From Exilibacterium sp. (GTDB lineage: Bacteria; Pseudomonadota; Gammaproteobacteria; Pseudomonadales; Cellvibrionaceae), in NCBI GenBank assembly GCA_028280195.1, contig JANQMH010000098.1, positions 62,001 to 126,000 on the forward strand: a stretch of 64,000 nucleotides of DNA. Reading direction: 5' to 3'. The position numbers and the translations under genes were made by a program. This document shows, one piece after another, positions 33,523 through 43,935 of the stretch; position 1 is the first letter of the stretch; each line of letters begins with the position of its first letter. The notes below the pieces were generated by a model. It saw nothing but the letters and a program-made list of their open reading frames with translations, made no database searches and was not told the origin of the DNA.

Positions 33523-35060
33523 GCATCACCCTGGTACCCGGTGCGGCAACGCTGTCGCTGCTGGAAAGTATTTATCGCGGCAAGGGCCCGTTTAAAGTGG
33601 ATCGCGCTGCCCGCACCGCTGTGGAGCAGTCACGCCAGTGCATTGCCCGGGCCGCCGGTGCGGACGCGCCGATCTACGGGGTCAATACCGGTTTCGGCAA
33701 ACTCGCCAGCATGCGCATCGGCCCGGCCGATACCGCACAGTTGCAGCGCAACCTGATCCTGTCCCACTGCGCCGGCACCGGTGAACCGCTGTCCGCCGCG
33801 GTGGTGCGGCTGATCATGGCGCTGAAGTTGCTGTCACTGGGGCGCGGCGCCTCCGGTATCCGATGGGGTGTCATAGAGCAACTCGAAGCCTTTGTCGCAG
33901 CCGACATCGTACCGCTCATTCCCTGTCAGGGCTCGGTCGGCGCCTCCGGCGATCTGGCGCCGCTGGCGCATATGACCGCGGCACTGCTGGGCGAGGGCGA
34001 GGTGTTCTACGGCGGCCGCCGCCTGCCCGCCGCCGCCGCTCTCGCCGCCGCCGGGCTGCAGGCGATTACGCTGGGCGCCAAAGAGGGCCTGGCGATGATC
34101 AACGGCACCCAGGTATCCACGGCGCTGGCGCTGGCCGGCCTGTTCGACGCCTGGCGGGTGGTGACCGCCTCGATTACCACCAGCGCGCTGTCGGTGGATG
34201 CCGCCATGGCCACCGCGACACCGTTTGGCGATGAAATCCAGCGCCTGCGCGGCCACCGCGGGCAGATCGACAGCGCCGGGCGCCTGCGCGGGCTGCTCCA
34301 GGGCTCGGCCATTCTGCACAGCCACAGCCGCGGCGATACCCGGGTCCAGGACCCCTACTGCCTGCGCTGCCAGCCCCAGGTCACCGGCGCATGTCTGGAT
34401 ACACTGCGCCAGGCCGGCGCTACGCTGCGCACCGAGGCAAATGCAGTCACCGACAATCCGCTGGTGCTGGCGGACGGCAGTATCGTTTCCGGCGGCAATT
34501 TTCACGCCGAGCCGGTGGCCTTTGCCGCCGACCAGATGGCCCTGGCGATCTGCGAAGCGGGCTGTATCGCCCAGCGCCGCATCGCCCTGCTGGTGGACCC
34601 GGCTCTCAGCTACGGTCTGCCCGCTTTTCTGACCCCGGCACCGGGTCTGAACTCCGGCCTGATGGTGGCCGAGGTGACCTCTGCGGCACTGATGAGTGAA
34701 AACAAGGCGCTGGCCAATCCGCGCAGCATCGATTCCACCCCCACCTCGGCCAATCAGGAAGACCACGTTTCCATGGCCTGCCACGCCGCCCGCCGGCTCG
34801 GCGATATGGTGCGCAACCTGGCCGGCATCGTGGCGATCGAGGCGATGGCGGGAGCGCAGGGAATAGCCCTGCGGGCACCGTTGCAGACCAGCCCGCTATT
34901 GCAAACCGTCATCGCCGGCGTGCGCCGGGTCTGCCCGGCGCTCGGCAACGACCGCATGCTGTCGGGCGATATCGCCGCACTGACGGAGTTGATCCTCAAC
35001 ACCCGGCAACTGAGCGATATAGCGGGCCTTGCGGCCATTGCCATCGAGGTCGGCGAATGA
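33519..35060 (+). CDS. hutH: Histidine ammonia-lyase
   Basis: Histidine is deaminated to urocanate by this ~513-residue enzyme. The MIO cofactor tripeptide ASG is seen in [14 protein letters not shown], and YGVNTGFG and NPLV…GGNFHAEP are family markers. The start is the GTG at 33519, overlapping the hutI stop by 4 bp, which matches the [12 protein letters not shown] start expected for HutH. The stop overlaps hutG by 4 bp, so the operon is translationally coupled. Confidence 0.96.
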   Translation: MSITLVPGAATLSLLESIYRGKGPFKVDRAARTAVEQSRQCIARAAGADAPIYGVNTGFGKLASMRIGPADTAQLQRNLILSHCAGTGEPLSAAVVRLIMALKLLSLGRGASGIRWGVIEQLEAFVAADIVPLIPCQGSVGASGDLAPLAHMTAALLGEGEVFYGGRRLPAAAALAAAGLQAITLGAKEGLAMINGTQVSTALALAGLFDAWRVVTASITTSALSVDAAMATATPFGDEIQRLRGHRGQIDSAGRLRGLLQGSAILHSHSRGDTRVQDPYCLRCQPQVTGACLDTLRQAGATLRTEANAVTDNPLVLADGSIVSGGNFHAEPVAFAADQMALAICEAGCIAQRRIALLVDPALSYGLPAFLTPAPGLNSGLMVAEVTSAALMSENKALANPRSIDSTPTSANQEDHVSMACHAARRLGDMVRNLAGIVAIEAMAGAQGIALRAPLQTSPLLQTVIAGVRRVCPALGNDRMLSGDIAALTELILNTRQLSDIAGLAAIAIEVGE

Positions 35061-35848
35061 CCCCGGTGACGGTGATCCGCGGCCGGGGGCCGGTAATACT
35101 CGGCCAGCCGCACAGCGGCGTCTATGTGCCGCCGCCGGTATATGCACAGCTGAACGACAACGGCCGGGCGCTGGCGGATACCGACTGGCATATCGACCGC
35201 CTGTACCAGGGCCTGCTGGACCGCGCCAGCGTGGTGCGCGCCAATTTTCACCGCTATGTGATCGATGCCAACCGCGACCCGTGCGGGCGCAGCCTCTACC
35301 CCGGCGAGAATACTACCGGGCTGGTGCCCGCGGTCAGTTTTGACAATCGGCCCATCTGGCGGTCGCCGCCCGACGCCGCCGAAATCGACAGTCGGCGCCG
35401 CCAGTTTCACGCTCGGTATCACCGGGCTCTGCGGCAAGAGATACAACGGGTGCGGCAAAGACACGGCGTCGCCGTTGTCTACGACTGCCATTCGATTCGC
35501 TCGCAGCTGCCGTTTCTGTTTCAGGGGCGCCTGCCGGATCTGAATATCGGCGATAACGGCGGCAGCACCTGCGCGCCGGCGCTCAGTGCCGCGGTTGCCG
35601 GGCTGTGCCGGCGGGCAACAGGGTTTAGCTGGGTGAGCAACGGCCGTTTTCGCGGCGGCTGGACCACCCGCCACTACGGCCGGCCGGGCGCGGGCGTGCA
35701 CGCCATACAGATGGAGATTGCCCAGGTCCGCTATCTTGAAAGCGAAGCTGCACCCTTTCGATACAGTGCGGCCAAGGCCTCTGAACTGCGCGGCCTGTTG
35801 CAGCAGATCCTGGTGCAGATCGAAAGCCTGGCTCTCGGCGCTATTTAG
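35057..35848 (+). CDS. hutG: N-formylglutamate deformylase
   Basis: The protein of 263 residues belongs to the N-formylglutamate amidohydrolase family: [10 protein letters not shown] near the start, [27 protein letters not shown] and QMEIAQVRY. It completes the five-step route, releasing formate and glutamate from the HutF product. Start overlaps the hutH stop (ATGA). Confidence 0.94.
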   Translation: MTPVTVIRGRGPVILGQPHSGVYVPPPVYAQLNDNGRALADTDWHIDRLYQGLLDRASVVRANFHRYVIDANRDPCGRSLYPGENTTGLVPAVSFDNRPIWRSPPDAAEIDSRRRQFHARYHRALRQEIQRVRQRHGVAVVYDCHSIRSQLPFLFQGRLPDLNIGDNGGSTCAPALSAAVAGLCRRATGFSWVSNGRFRGGWTTRHYGRPGAGVHAIQMEIAQVRYLESEAAPFRYSAAKASELRGLLQQILVQIESLALGAI

Positions 35849-35860
35849 GAGAAACCGACT

Positions 35861-37531
35861 ATGAGCGAGACCGCAAACACCAAGCGCAATATCAAAAGCC
35901 CTACCGGCACCCGACTCAATTGCCAGAGCTGGACCACTGAAGCCGCATTTCGCATGCTGCACAACAATCTCGACCGCGAGGTGGCCGAAAACCCCGACGA
36001 TCTGGTGGTCTACGGCGGCATGGGCCGCGCCGCCAGGAGCTGGCGCGACTTCGATATCATCGCCGCCAGCCTGAAATCCCTGCGCGAAGATCAAACCCTG
36101 CTGATTCAGTCGGGCAAAGCGGTCGGCGTTTTCCCTACCCACAAAGACGCGCCGCGGGTACTGATCGCCAATTCCAACCTGGTACCGCACTGGGCCAACT
36201 GGGAAGAATTCGGCGAACTCGATCGCCGCGGGCTGATGATGTACGGCCAGATGACGGCGGGCTCATGGATCTATATCGGCAGCCAGGGCATTGTCCAGGG
36301 CACCTACGAAACTTTCGCCGAAGCCGGCCGCCAGCACTACGACGGCAACCTGCGGGGCCGCTGGTTGCTGACCGCCGGGCTCGGCGGTATGGGCGGCGCC
36401 CAGCCGCTGGCAGCGGTGATGGCGGGCGCCTGCTGTCTGGCAGTGGAGTGCAATCCCGCCAGTATCGACTTCCGCCTGCGCACCGGCTATGTCGATGAAA
36501 AAGCCGACAGCCTGGAGGATGCCCTGGCCAAAATTGCCGGCTGGACCGCCGCCGGCAAGGCGAAATCCGTGGCCCTGTGCGCCAACGCCGCCGATATCTT
36601 TCCACAAATCGCCCGCGGCGCTATCAGGCCGGATCTGGTTACCGACCAGACCTCCGCCCACGATCCGGCCAATGGCTATCTGCCGCAGGGCTGGACCCTG
36701 GACCAGTGGCGACAAAAGCGCAGCAGCGACCCGCGCGCTGTCGCCAGCGCAGCGCGCGCCTCGATGAAAATACAGGTGGCAGCGATGCTGGAATTCTGGG
36801 ATGCCGGTATTCCGACACTGGATTACGGCAACAATATTCGCCAGATGGCGTTTGAGGAGGGTCTGGAAAATGCCTTCGCTTTTCCGGGCTTTGTGCCGGC
36901 CTATATCCGCCCGCAATTCTGTCGCGGCATCGGGCCCTTCCGCTGGGCGGCGCTCTCCGGTGACCCGGAGGATATTTACCGCACCGATGAAAAAGTCAAA
37001 CAGCTGTTGCCGGAAAACCGGCACCTGCACCACTGGCTGGCTATGGCGCGCGAGCGCATCGCCTTCCAGGGCCTGCCGGCCCGCATCTGCTGGGTGGGGC
37101 TGGGCGATCGCCAGCGGCTGGGGCTGGCGTTTAACGACATGGTGGCCAGCGGCGAACTGCGGGCGCCGGTGGTTATCGGCCGCGATCATCTCGACAGCGG
37201 CTCGGTCGCCAGCCCCAACCGGGAGACCGAAGCGATGCGCGACGGCTCCGACGCAGTATCTGACTGGCCGCTGTTAAACGCCCTGCTAAATACCGCCTCC
37301 GGCGCCACCTGGGTCAGCTTTCACCACGGTGGCGGCGTGGGCATGGGCTTCTCGCAGCACGCCGGCATGGTGATTGTCGCCGATGGCAGCGAGGATGCCG
37401 CGCGCCGCCTGCAGCGGGTATTGTGGAACGATCCGGCCACCGGAGTCATGCGCCACGCCGACGCCGGCTACGGCGATGCCATCGCCTGCGCGCGGGAAAA
37501 AAAACTACAGCTGCCGGCCATTCTGCCGTAG
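35861..37531 (+). CDS. hutU: Urocanate hydratase
   Basis: Urocanase of 556 residues, the family's usual length, turns urocanate into imidazolone propionate using tightly bound NAD+. Visible markers are [46 protein letters not shown] and the C-terminal [21 protein letters not shown] (two parts). A GGAG ribosome site follows the hutG stop by a few bases. It is the last gene of hutI-H-G-U. Confidence 0.97.
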   Translation: MSETANTKRNIKSPTGTRLNCQSWTTEAAFRMLHNNLDREVAENPDDLVVYGGMGRAARSWRDFDIIAASLKSLREDQTLLIQSGKAVGVFPTHKDAPRVLIANSNLVPHWANWEEFGELDRRGLMMYGQMTAGSWIYIGSQGIVQGTYETFAEAGRQHYDGNLRGRWLLTAGLGGMGGAQPLAAVMAGACCLAVECNPASIDFRLRTGYVDEKADSLEDALAKIAGWTAAGKAKSVALCANAADIFPQIARGAIRPDLVTDQTSAHDPANGYLPQGWTLDQWRQKRSSDPRAVASAARASMKIQVAAMLEFWDAGIPTLDYGNNIRQMAFEEGLENAFAFPGFVPAYIRPQFCRGIGPFRWAALSGDPEDIYRTDEKVKQLLPENRHLHHWLAMARERIAFQGLPARICWVGLGDRQRLGLAFNDMVASGELRAPVVIGRDHLDSGSVASPNRETEAMRDGSDAVSDWPLLNALLNTASGATWVSFHHGGGVGMGFSQHAGMVIVADGSEDAARRLQRVLWNDPATGVMRHADAGYGDAIACAREKKLQLPAILP

Positions 37532-37893
37532 CAGACCTCCCTGGTGCTGCCGCCAACTTATCGCCGACTACTGCGATATTTTCAATTTCATATAACAATA
37601 AATTATGTTGGTCCCGACAGGGCGTATCTATACTTCAGGTGGCAACCGGTTGATGGTCGATATCGACTGTCATTGAAGGTGTAGCCGGACTGCAGTGATG
37701 CCGATACATCGGTGCAAGCAATAGATACTGGTTTAACAGCGGGTCGCCCTGTACCTTGAAATACCTGCGTGCGCGATACAACACCGCGATTGGTCACACC
37801 TCTCTGGCAGAAAAACTTCCTTTCAGCAAAGTGGCCATTGTACGGTCGATCGCGCACCACTTTCCGCGCTGTTGCGTGCAACGGTAACTCAAT
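37532..37893. other. Intergenic region with three palindromes
   Basis: I find no gene in these 362 bases. Perfect palindromes occur close together: CAACCGGTTG (37643-37652), GTCGATATCGAC (37656-37667) and CCGAT-AC-ATCGG (37701-37712). They precede the signalling operon and may be operators; no terminator for the hut operon is evident. Confidence 0.4.
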
Positions 37894-39474
37894 ATGCTAT
37901 CGCAACAGGAAAACGAGCTGCGTTTTCGCGCCATCACCGAACAGCTACCGGTCGGTGTGCTGCTGATCAACACCAAAGGCATCATTGTCAGTGTCAATCG
38001 GAGTGCCCGCGAGCTGTTCGCCTATCGGGAAGACGAACTGGTCGGTGAGAATATCGATAAACTGGTACCCGCCGCCATTCGCGCCCGGCATCAGGCTCTG
38101 CGCGAGAATTATCAACAGAGCCCGAAACAGCGCCGTATGGCGGCAGACGCGGATTTTCTCACCGGCCTGCGCAGCGACGGCAGCGAAGTGCCACTGGAAA
38201 TCGGTCTCGGTCCGATTACGCTGGAAGGACAATCACACACCCTGGTTTCGGTGGTGGATATCAGCGAACGCAAACAGCTGCTCGATGATCTGAAACAGAA
38301 AAATACCAACCTGCAGGAATCAGAGCTGCGCTTTCGCGCTATGACAGAGCAGTTGCCGGTCGGCGTACTGCTGGTCAATACCGACGGCACTATTGTCAGC
38401 ACCAACTACAGCGCCTGCGAGTTGTTCGCCTATCAGGCCCACGAACTGGTGGGCCACAATGTGGACAAACTGGTACCCGCCGCCATTCGCGCCCGCCACC
38501 AGGGGCTGCGGGAGAGCTATCAGAGAAGCCCGAAACAGCGCCGCATGGCCGCAGATGTGGATTTTCTCACCGGCCTGCGCAGCGACGGCAGCGAAGTGCC
38601 GCTGGAAATCGGCCTCGGCTCGATCAGCCTGCAGGGCCAACCTCACACCCTGGTCTCCGCAGTGGATATCAGCGAGCGCAAACAGTTTCTCGACGATCTG
38701 ACACACCAGAACGCACTGATGGATCAAACCATCGCCAAGCTGACCCAATCCAACCAACAACTGGAGCGCTTCGCTTTTATCTGTTCCCACGATCTTCAGG
38801 AACCGGTGCGCATGGTACAGAGCTTCAGTCAGCTGCTGGAGCAACGGCTGCGAGACCAATTGCAGGAGAAAGACCGCAAATACCTGCACTTCATTACCGA
38901 CGGCGCACAGCGGGCGCGCGATATGATCAACGATATACTGCTTTTCTGCCGCCTCGATCAGCCGGTCGACAGCCGCAAACCGGTAAACCTGCTCGAAGTC
39001 TGTGAGCAGCTGCATAAAACACTACAACCCAGCCTGCAGGAAAGCCGCGGCAGCTTCACCTGGGAAGGTAACCTGCCCACAGTTAACGCCGTACCCTCAC
39101 AACTGTTTCAGGTGCTGCTGAATCTGGTCAGCAATGGCCTCAAGTTCAATCGCAGCAAAACACCGGGCGTTTGCCTGGCGGCGTCGGTAGAGGGGAACCG
39201 CTGCCGCATTGAAATCAGCGATAACGGTATCGGCATCAAGGCAGATTACCAGGCGAAAATTTTCCAGATATTCGAGCGGCTTCACGCCAAATCCGAATTC
39301 CCGGGTACCGGTATCGGTCTTGCCATCTGCAAAAAAATTGCCCAGCAGCATGAAGCCGAACTGACATTGACATCGGAGGAGGGTAGAGGCTCAACATTTA
39401 CACTACTGTGGCCATTGTCTGAGGCGAGCGATGAGCTACAACCATCAGTGAGCGAACAGGAGGCATCATGCTAG
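37894..39474 (+). CDS. PAS-PAS sensor histidine kinase (soluble)
   Basis: The protein of 526 residues has two almost identical PAS domains (~7-142 and ~143-278), a coiled linker, a HisKA domain with the phospho-acceptor in CSHDLQEPVRM, and a HATPase domain (NLVSNGLKFN; DNGIGI; GTGIGLAICKKI; GRGSTF). No membrane segment is seen, so sensing is cytoplasmic. The start ATG lies only nine bases after an in-frame stop and has no clear ribosome site, and the first PAS begins at once, so an ancestral N-terminal part may be missing. The next gene overlaps its stop by 7 bp. Confidence 0.92.
   Translation: MLSQQENELRFRAITEQLPVGVLLINTKGIIVSVNRSARELFAYREDELVGENIDKLVPAAIRARHQALRENYQQSPKQRRMAADADFLTGLRSDGSEVPLEIGLGPITLEGQSHTLVSVVDISERKQLLDDLKQKNTNLQESELRFRAMTEQLPVGVLLVNTDGTIVSTNYSACELFAYQAHELVGHNVDKLVPAAIRARHQGLRESYQRSPKQRRMAADVDFLTGLRSDGSEVPLEIGLGSISLQGQPHTLVSAVDISERKQFLDDLTHQNALMDQTIAKLTQSNQQLERFAFICSHDLQEPVRMVQSFSQLLEQRLRDQLQEKDRKYLHFITDGAQRARDMINDILLFCRLDQPVDSRKPVNLLEVCEQLHKTLQPSLQESRGSFTWEGNLPTVNAVPSQLFQVLLNLVSNGLKFNRSKTPGVCLAASVEGNRCRIEISDNGIGIKADYQAKIFQIFERLHAKSEFPGTGIGLAICKKIAQQHEAELTLTSEEGRGSTFTLLWPLSEASDELQPSVSEQEASC
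37915..38730 (+). repeat. Tandem in-frame duplication of a PAS domain
   Basis: The DNA at 37915-38322 is repeated at 38323-38730, offset by 408 bp (136 codons), with high identity that extends through conserved stretches such as DKLVPAAIRARHQ and the GLRSDGSEVPLEIGL run. The domains keep frame, so this is a recent intragenic duplication. Confidence 0.85.
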
Positions 39475-39902
39475 GGCAACCTATCGATATCCTGTTGATA
39501 GAGGACAATCCCGGTGATGTCGAACTGCTGAAAGCCAGTTTCGAAATGGCTAAAATCAGCAATCGCCTGGCAGTTATCGGCGACGGTGAGCAGGCCCTGA
39601 ATTTCTTCGCCGACAACACCGAAGTGCCGGGCCTCATACTACTCGATATCAATCTGCCCAAGCGCAGTGGTTTCGAGGTGCTCAAACGTATTCGTTCACT
39701 ACCTGCTACAGCTGATATTCCCGTTGTCATTCTGACATCCTCCGAGTCCGACGCGGATATTGCTCGCAGCTACTCCGAGCAGGCCAGCTATTTTTTCAGC
39801 AAGCCGATGGACTTCGATAAATTTATGCAGGTGATAAAGAGCATCAATGATTTTCAGCTTGCAGTGGTCAAAGTGCAAGCCGGCAGTTGCCGGCACCAGT
39901 AA
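39468..39902 (+). CDS. Single-domain response regulator (Rcp1-like)
   Basis: This 144-residue CheY-like receiver belongs to the group found with phytochrome-type kinases: DILLIEDNPGDVELLKASF, phospho-acceptor in LILLDINLPKRSGFEVLKRIR, PVVILTSSE and FFSKPMDFDKF. It starts inside the kinase stop region (7-bp overlap). There is no output domain, so it likely passes phosphate between the two kinases or to the GGDEF/EAL protein. Confidence 0.93.
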   Translation: MLGQPIDILLIEDNPGDVELLKASFEMAKISNRLAVIGDGEQALNFFADNTEVPGLILLDINLPKRSGFEVLKRIRSLPATADIPVVILTSSESDADIARSYSEQASYFFSKPMDFDKFMQVIKSINDFQLAVVKVQAGSCRHQ

Positions 39903-39971
39903 GGCAGTGTCTATGAATTGCGCCATCCCTGTCATTACTGTCCGCCTGGCGCAGAACCCTGGGAACGGAAC

Positions 39972-40724
39972 ATGAGCGATATGGCGGACGCGCAGAAAGC
40001 GGAAAAACCCCGCGAAGACGCAGTACAGAAACTGGTCTACGGTATCTCCCACGATCTCGGCGCGCCGCTGCGCGCCATCGTGCAGTTCAGCAGGCTGCTG
40101 GAACAGCGCCTCGATCAACAGCTCGATGACAAGGCGCGCTACTGGCTGCGGCTGATCCACGACGGCGGCAGCAGAGCGCAGGATATGATAGATGCACTGC
40201 TGCGCTACTCGCGCCTGAGTACCCGCATGAGCAAGCCGGCTCGCTTCTCACTGCACGACCTGGCACTGGCGGTAATCGACGAACAGATCAACAGGCATAA
40301 ACACGCCTTCCCGGATTGCACCGAACCAGACTACGCTATCACTTCAACACTGCCGCAGACAATCGGGGTCAGGGAACACTGGCATCTGCTACTCAGCTGC
40401 ATTATTGAAAACGCCCTGTTATTTCAGCCCAAGGATCAACCCAATCATATACCCAGACTGCAGATAAGCTGCGATTGTGCCGACGGCAAGGTCCGTATTG
40501 CCATCGAAGACAATGGTATTGGCGTTGCCGAAGACCGGCTCACCGATATCACCCGTCCGTTTTTGCGCGAGCAGCGCGAAGAGGACTATCCGGGCCTGGG
40601 TATGGGATTGAGCTACTGCGAGCGCATTGCTCAGTTACACGGAGCGCACCTGGCATTCGATTTGTCCTCTCTGGGCGGATTGGCGGTGACCTATACCTAT
40701 GGCAGCAGGGAGGCGCCCATATGA
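39972..40724 (+). CDS. Histidine kinase without sensor domain
   Basis: The ~250-residue protein starts at ATG 39972 after GGGAACGGA. It contains HisKA with VYGISHDLGAPLRAIVQFS and a HATPase domain (IIENALLFQP, IEDNGIGV, GLGMGLSYCERIA), but nothing recognisable in front, so it depends on partners for input. Its stop overlaps the next start (ATGA). It is probably an intermediate in the relay formed by the neighbouring kinase, receiver and GGDEF/EAL protein. Confidence 0.9.
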   Translation: MSDMADAQKAEKPREDAVQKLVYGISHDLGAPLRAIVQFSRLLEQRLDQQLDDKARYWLRLIHDGGSRAQDMIDALLRYSRLSTRMSKPARFSLHDLALAVIDEQINRHKHAFPDCTEPDYAITSTLPQTIGVREHWHLLLSCIIENALLFQPKDQPNHIPRLQISCDCADGKVRIAIEDNGIGVAEDRLTDITRPFLREQREEDYPGLGMGLSYCERIAQLHGAHLAFDLSSLGGLAVTYTYGSREAPI

Positions 40725-42514
40725 CCCCGGCAAAAACAGCTATCACAGCGGTTCCGGGCAAACGTTCCAGCCTGTACTTGATTGCTGAGGACAACCCCGC
40801 CGATGCCGAGTTGGTAAAAAGCCTGTTGCAGCAGGCGGTCGGCGAGGAGTACTCGGTGCTGTGCGTAGACCGATTCGACAAACTGAAGGATGCCTTAGCC
40901 CGGGATACTTTCGAAGCTCTGATACTGGATATGAATCTACCCGATCGCTCCGGTATCCGCAATATCAGCGATCTGGGTCAACAATACCCGGAGCTGCCCA
41001 TCGTCGTTTTAACCGGCCAGGATGATCTCGAGCTGGCGGTGCAGTCGTTGAATAAGGGGGCACAGGACTATCTTTCCAAAAATCACGTTACCTCAGAGCT
41101 GTTATCCCGCAGTTTGCGCTATGCGCGAGAGCGCAAGAAAATCGAACTGAGGCTAAAAAAAGCCCTGCAGCAGTCGGCCTATCGCAATGCCAAACTGCAG
41201 ACCATGGCACAGCACGACGCGCTCACCACACTGCCCAACCGCGCCTGCTTTCAGACTACCGCTCCGCGCATGCTGATGCGCGCTGCGCGGTCAAAAAAAT
41301 GGCTGTCACTGCTGTATTTCGATCTCAACGGTTTTAAGAAGATCAACGACAGTTACGGCCATCTAACCGGCGATGAACTGCTGCGCCAGGTGGCCATCAG
41401 ACTGAAAAGCACAGTGCGTGAATCAGACTTTCTGGCCCGGCTCGGCGGCGATGAATTCGTCGTAGTCACCGATCTGTTGGATAACAAGCGGCAGATATAC
41501 AAACTGATAAACCGCCTGCAATCAGTATTCCACAAGCCTTTCAATATCGCAAAACATCATATTCTCTGCACGCCATCGATTGGCGTGGCTTTCTATCCGG
41601 ATGCTGAAAACCTGCAGCTGCTGATAAAACAGGCGGACTGTGCCATGTATGAAGCCAAAGCCAAAGCGAATACGTCTGTGTGTTTTTATACTTCACAACT
41701 GGAAAGCCAGTTCACACGCACCATGGAGATTGAATCACATCTCAGCGAAGCGCTCAGGGCGGCGCAGTTCGATGTGCACTTTCAACAGGTATTTTCGCCG
41801 GGACAGGCTCAGGCAAATCATATTGAGGCACTACTGCGCTGGCACTCACCCCAGCTCGGCGAGGTTGCGCCCGACGAGTTCATGCATATCGCGGAGAACA
41901 GCCCGACCATCAACGAAATAACCCGCTTTGTGGTAAGCAAATGCGGTGAGCTGCTGAGTCTGGCCAGTGCACCCGATAAAGCTGACTTTAAACTGGCAAT
42001 CAATATTTGCGCCTCTCAACTCAGCAGCGCTTCGTTTTGCGACCAGTTGATTATGTGGCTGGAAAAATACCATATCCCGGCACACAGCGTCTGCCTGGAG
42101 CTGACCGAACGCCAGATGGTAGATGACAGCGGTGAATGCAGTGCGCAAAGCAAACGCCTGCGCGCTCTGGGCATGCAAATAGCCCTGGATGACTTCGGCA
42201 CCGGTTACTCGTCATTTACCCACCTGCTCGAGCTGCCCCTGGACTACCTCAAACTGGATCGGGTATTGGTCAAGGATATCGACAGCAATACGCGCAACCA
42301 GGCATTGACCGCCGGCATTGTGGAAATGGCCCACCGCCTGGGTATGAAAGTGGTTGCCGAAGGCATTGAGAGTAAAGAGGAATTCGATATCGCCTGTGAA
42401 CTCGGCTGCGACTACCTTCAAGGTTACTATATTGCCAGGCCGATGCCGATAACGGAATTTGTCAGCCATGCCTTTGCACAAGCCGCTGACAAGCATCTGC
42501 AGGCCGGGGCCTAG
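40721..42514 (+). CDS. Receiver-GGDEF-EAL c-di-GMP enzyme
   Basis: The 597-residue response regulator carries a receiver (LIAEDNPADAELVKSLL, phospho-Asp in ALILDMNLPDRSG), a GGDEF domain (FDLNGFKKIND; RLGGDEFVVV intact, I-site RESD five residues before) and an EAL domain (EALLRWHS, ELTERQMVDD, DDFGTGYSS, LKLDR, AEGIES). Both catalytic signatures look active, so it may make or break c-di-GMP depending on phosphorylation. The start at 40721 overlaps the kinase stop. No membrane segment. Confidence 0.94.
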   Translation: MTPAKTAITAVPGKRSSLYLIAEDNPADAELVKSLLQQAVGEEYSVLCVDRFDKLKDALARDTFEALILDMNLPDRSGIRNISDLGQQYPELPIVVLTGQDDLELAVQSLNKGAQDYLSKNHVTSELLSRSLRYARERKKIELRLKKALQQSAYRNAKLQTMAQHDALTTLPNRACFQTTAPRMLMRAARSKKWLSLLYFDLNGFKKINDSYGHLTGDELLRQVAIRLKSTVRESDFLARLGGDEFVVVTDLLDNKRQIYKLINRLQSVFHKPFNIAKHHILCTPSIGVAFYPDAENLQLLIKQADCAMYEAKAKANTSVCFYTSQLESQFTRTMEIESHLSEALRAAQFDVHFQQVFSPGQAQANHIEALLRWHSPQLGEVAPDEFMHIAENSPTINEITRFVVSKCGELLSLASAPDKADFKLAINICASQLSSASFCDQLIMWLEKYHIPAHSVCLELTERQMVDDSGECSAQSKRLRALGMQIALDDFGTGYSSFTHLLELPLDYLKLDRVLVKDIDSNTRNQALTAGIVEMAHRLGMKVVAEGIESKEEFDIACELGCDYLQGYYIARPMPITEFVSHAFAQAADKHLQAGA

Positions 42515-42770
42515 TGCCTGTATATAACGCCAACAAAAACCGAATAACAAAAGAACTGCTTATACCGATAAAAACGCCGCGGCGACCCGCCTGCCGGCAT
42601 CAAGTCGGGCAGCCCACAGAGAAGGCCGATCAATATTTAGACATATATTAATTAGCCGCTTAGCTGAAGGCTTTTGTGGCACGCGTGACTTTTTCCATAA
42701 TAAAATAGTCGGCCCTGCTATAGGGTAAAATCCCCCGTTAACGTTTCCATACCTGGTAAAGGAATTGCAG

Positions 42771-43904
42771 ATGCGCTTTTTATGTATCTTCCTGCTCGGC
42801 CTGGTCATATCAGGCTGCGCGAAGCAAAGGCCTGAAACAGTGGAGCCGGTCACACGTGTTAAAACGTTCGAAGTTGGAGACAGGGCGCAGGGGCAGGTGC
42901 GCCGGATATCCGGGAAGCTGGTAGCGGCAGACCGCTCGGTGCTCAGTTTTGCCGTTGCGGGCACCATCAGAGACGTTAACGTATCTGCCGGCGATACCGT
43001 GGCAACAGGGCAATTGCTGGCGAGTCTGGAAAAAAGGCCCTTTGAACTCGCCGTGCAAAACGCCCGGGCCCAGTTGAATATCGCCCGTTCGACCTTGAAT
43101 GAAAAGCAGCGGCGCCATGCGCGCCTCAAGCAGTTATTCGAACAGCAAATGATCTCTCCCTCGGAACTGGATGTGGCCGAAGTGGAACTCAGCACAGCCC
43201 GCAACAATCTGCAGTCGGCACAGGCCAGCCTGGAGAATGCTGAACGGGACCTCGGTGATACCGCACTGTCAGCGCCTTTTCCCGGCCAGCTGGCGGAGCG
43301 AAATATCGAGCCGTTCCAGGAGATCAATGCCGGCGAGAAAGCCTTTGTACTCGATTCGAAAGGCAATCTGGAGGCGCAAGTGCTGGTTCCCGAGACACTG
43401 ATTCGCGATGTCGATTACGGGCAGACGGTGCAGGTGAGCTTTCCAACCTTGAAGGACACACAGGTAGCCGGCATTGTCACGCAGATCGGCGCCCAGGTGC
43501 AGGCGGGTAATGCGTTTCCGGTCAAGGTGCAGCTCAGCGCCAGCGCCGCCGACCTTCGCTCGGGTATGACGGCGGCGGTGACCTTTAACTTCAATGCTTA
43601 CTTATCTGATCGAACAGTATTCCTCATCCCCTTGTCGGCGATCGCAATCGATGCCGGCTTGCTGGCCCGCTACGACAATGAACAGCCACCGTCGGATTTA
43701 CAGGCTGCGCCCGTTTATGTTTTTGACAAAACGACTTCTACGGTGAAACTGCGCAATGTCAAAATCGGAAATCTGCGCGGTAATTTACTGGAGGTCTATG
43801 AGGGACTGGAGGCCGGCGATGAGGTAGTCACCGCCGGCGTTGCGTTTCTGCGCAATGATATGCCCGCACGGCGCTGGGATGCCCGGCAGGGCCTTATCGA
43901 ATAA
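42771..43904 (+). CDS. RND efflux periplasmic adaptor lipoprotein
   Basis: The ~377-residue membrane fusion protein has a lipobox (LLGLVISGC) at the N terminus, the lipoyl/coiled-coil hairpin (SFAVAGTIRDVNVSAGDTVATGQLLASLE, QLNIARSTLNEKQRRHARLKQLFEQ as repeats) and a beta-barrel region. ATG 42771 follows AAAGGA. It pairs with the RND pump 31 bp downstream; no outer-membrane TolC gene is present, so the tripartite pump probably uses a channel encoded elsewhere. Confidence 0.92.
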   Translation: MRFLCIFLLGLVISGCAKQRPETVEPVTRVKTFEVGDRAQGQVRRISGKLVAADRSVLSFAVAGTIRDVNVSAGDTVATGQLLASLEKRPFELAVQNARAQLNIARSTLNEKQRRHARLKQLFEQQMISPSELDVAEVELSTARNNLQSAQASLENAERDLGDTALSAPFPGQLAERNIEPFQEINAGEKAFVLDSKGNLEAQVLVPETLIRDVDYGQTVQVSFPTLKDTQVAGIVTQIGAQVQAGNAFPVKVQLSASAADLRSGMTAAVTFNFNAYLSDRTVFLIPLSAIAIDAGLLARYDNEQPPSDLQAAPVYVFDKTTSTVKLRNVKIGNLRGNLLEVYEGLEAGDEVVTAGVAFLRNDMPARRWDARQGLIE

Positions 43905-43935
43905 CGACAGTCGAATAGCAATAACGGGATTTAAC

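Noticed and set aside
42677-42683. TGGCACG before the RND adaptor gene, looking like a -24 sigma-54 element
   Set aside because: No GC is found 10 bp after the GG; the required GG-N10-GC spacing fails, so it is not called a sigma-54 promoter.
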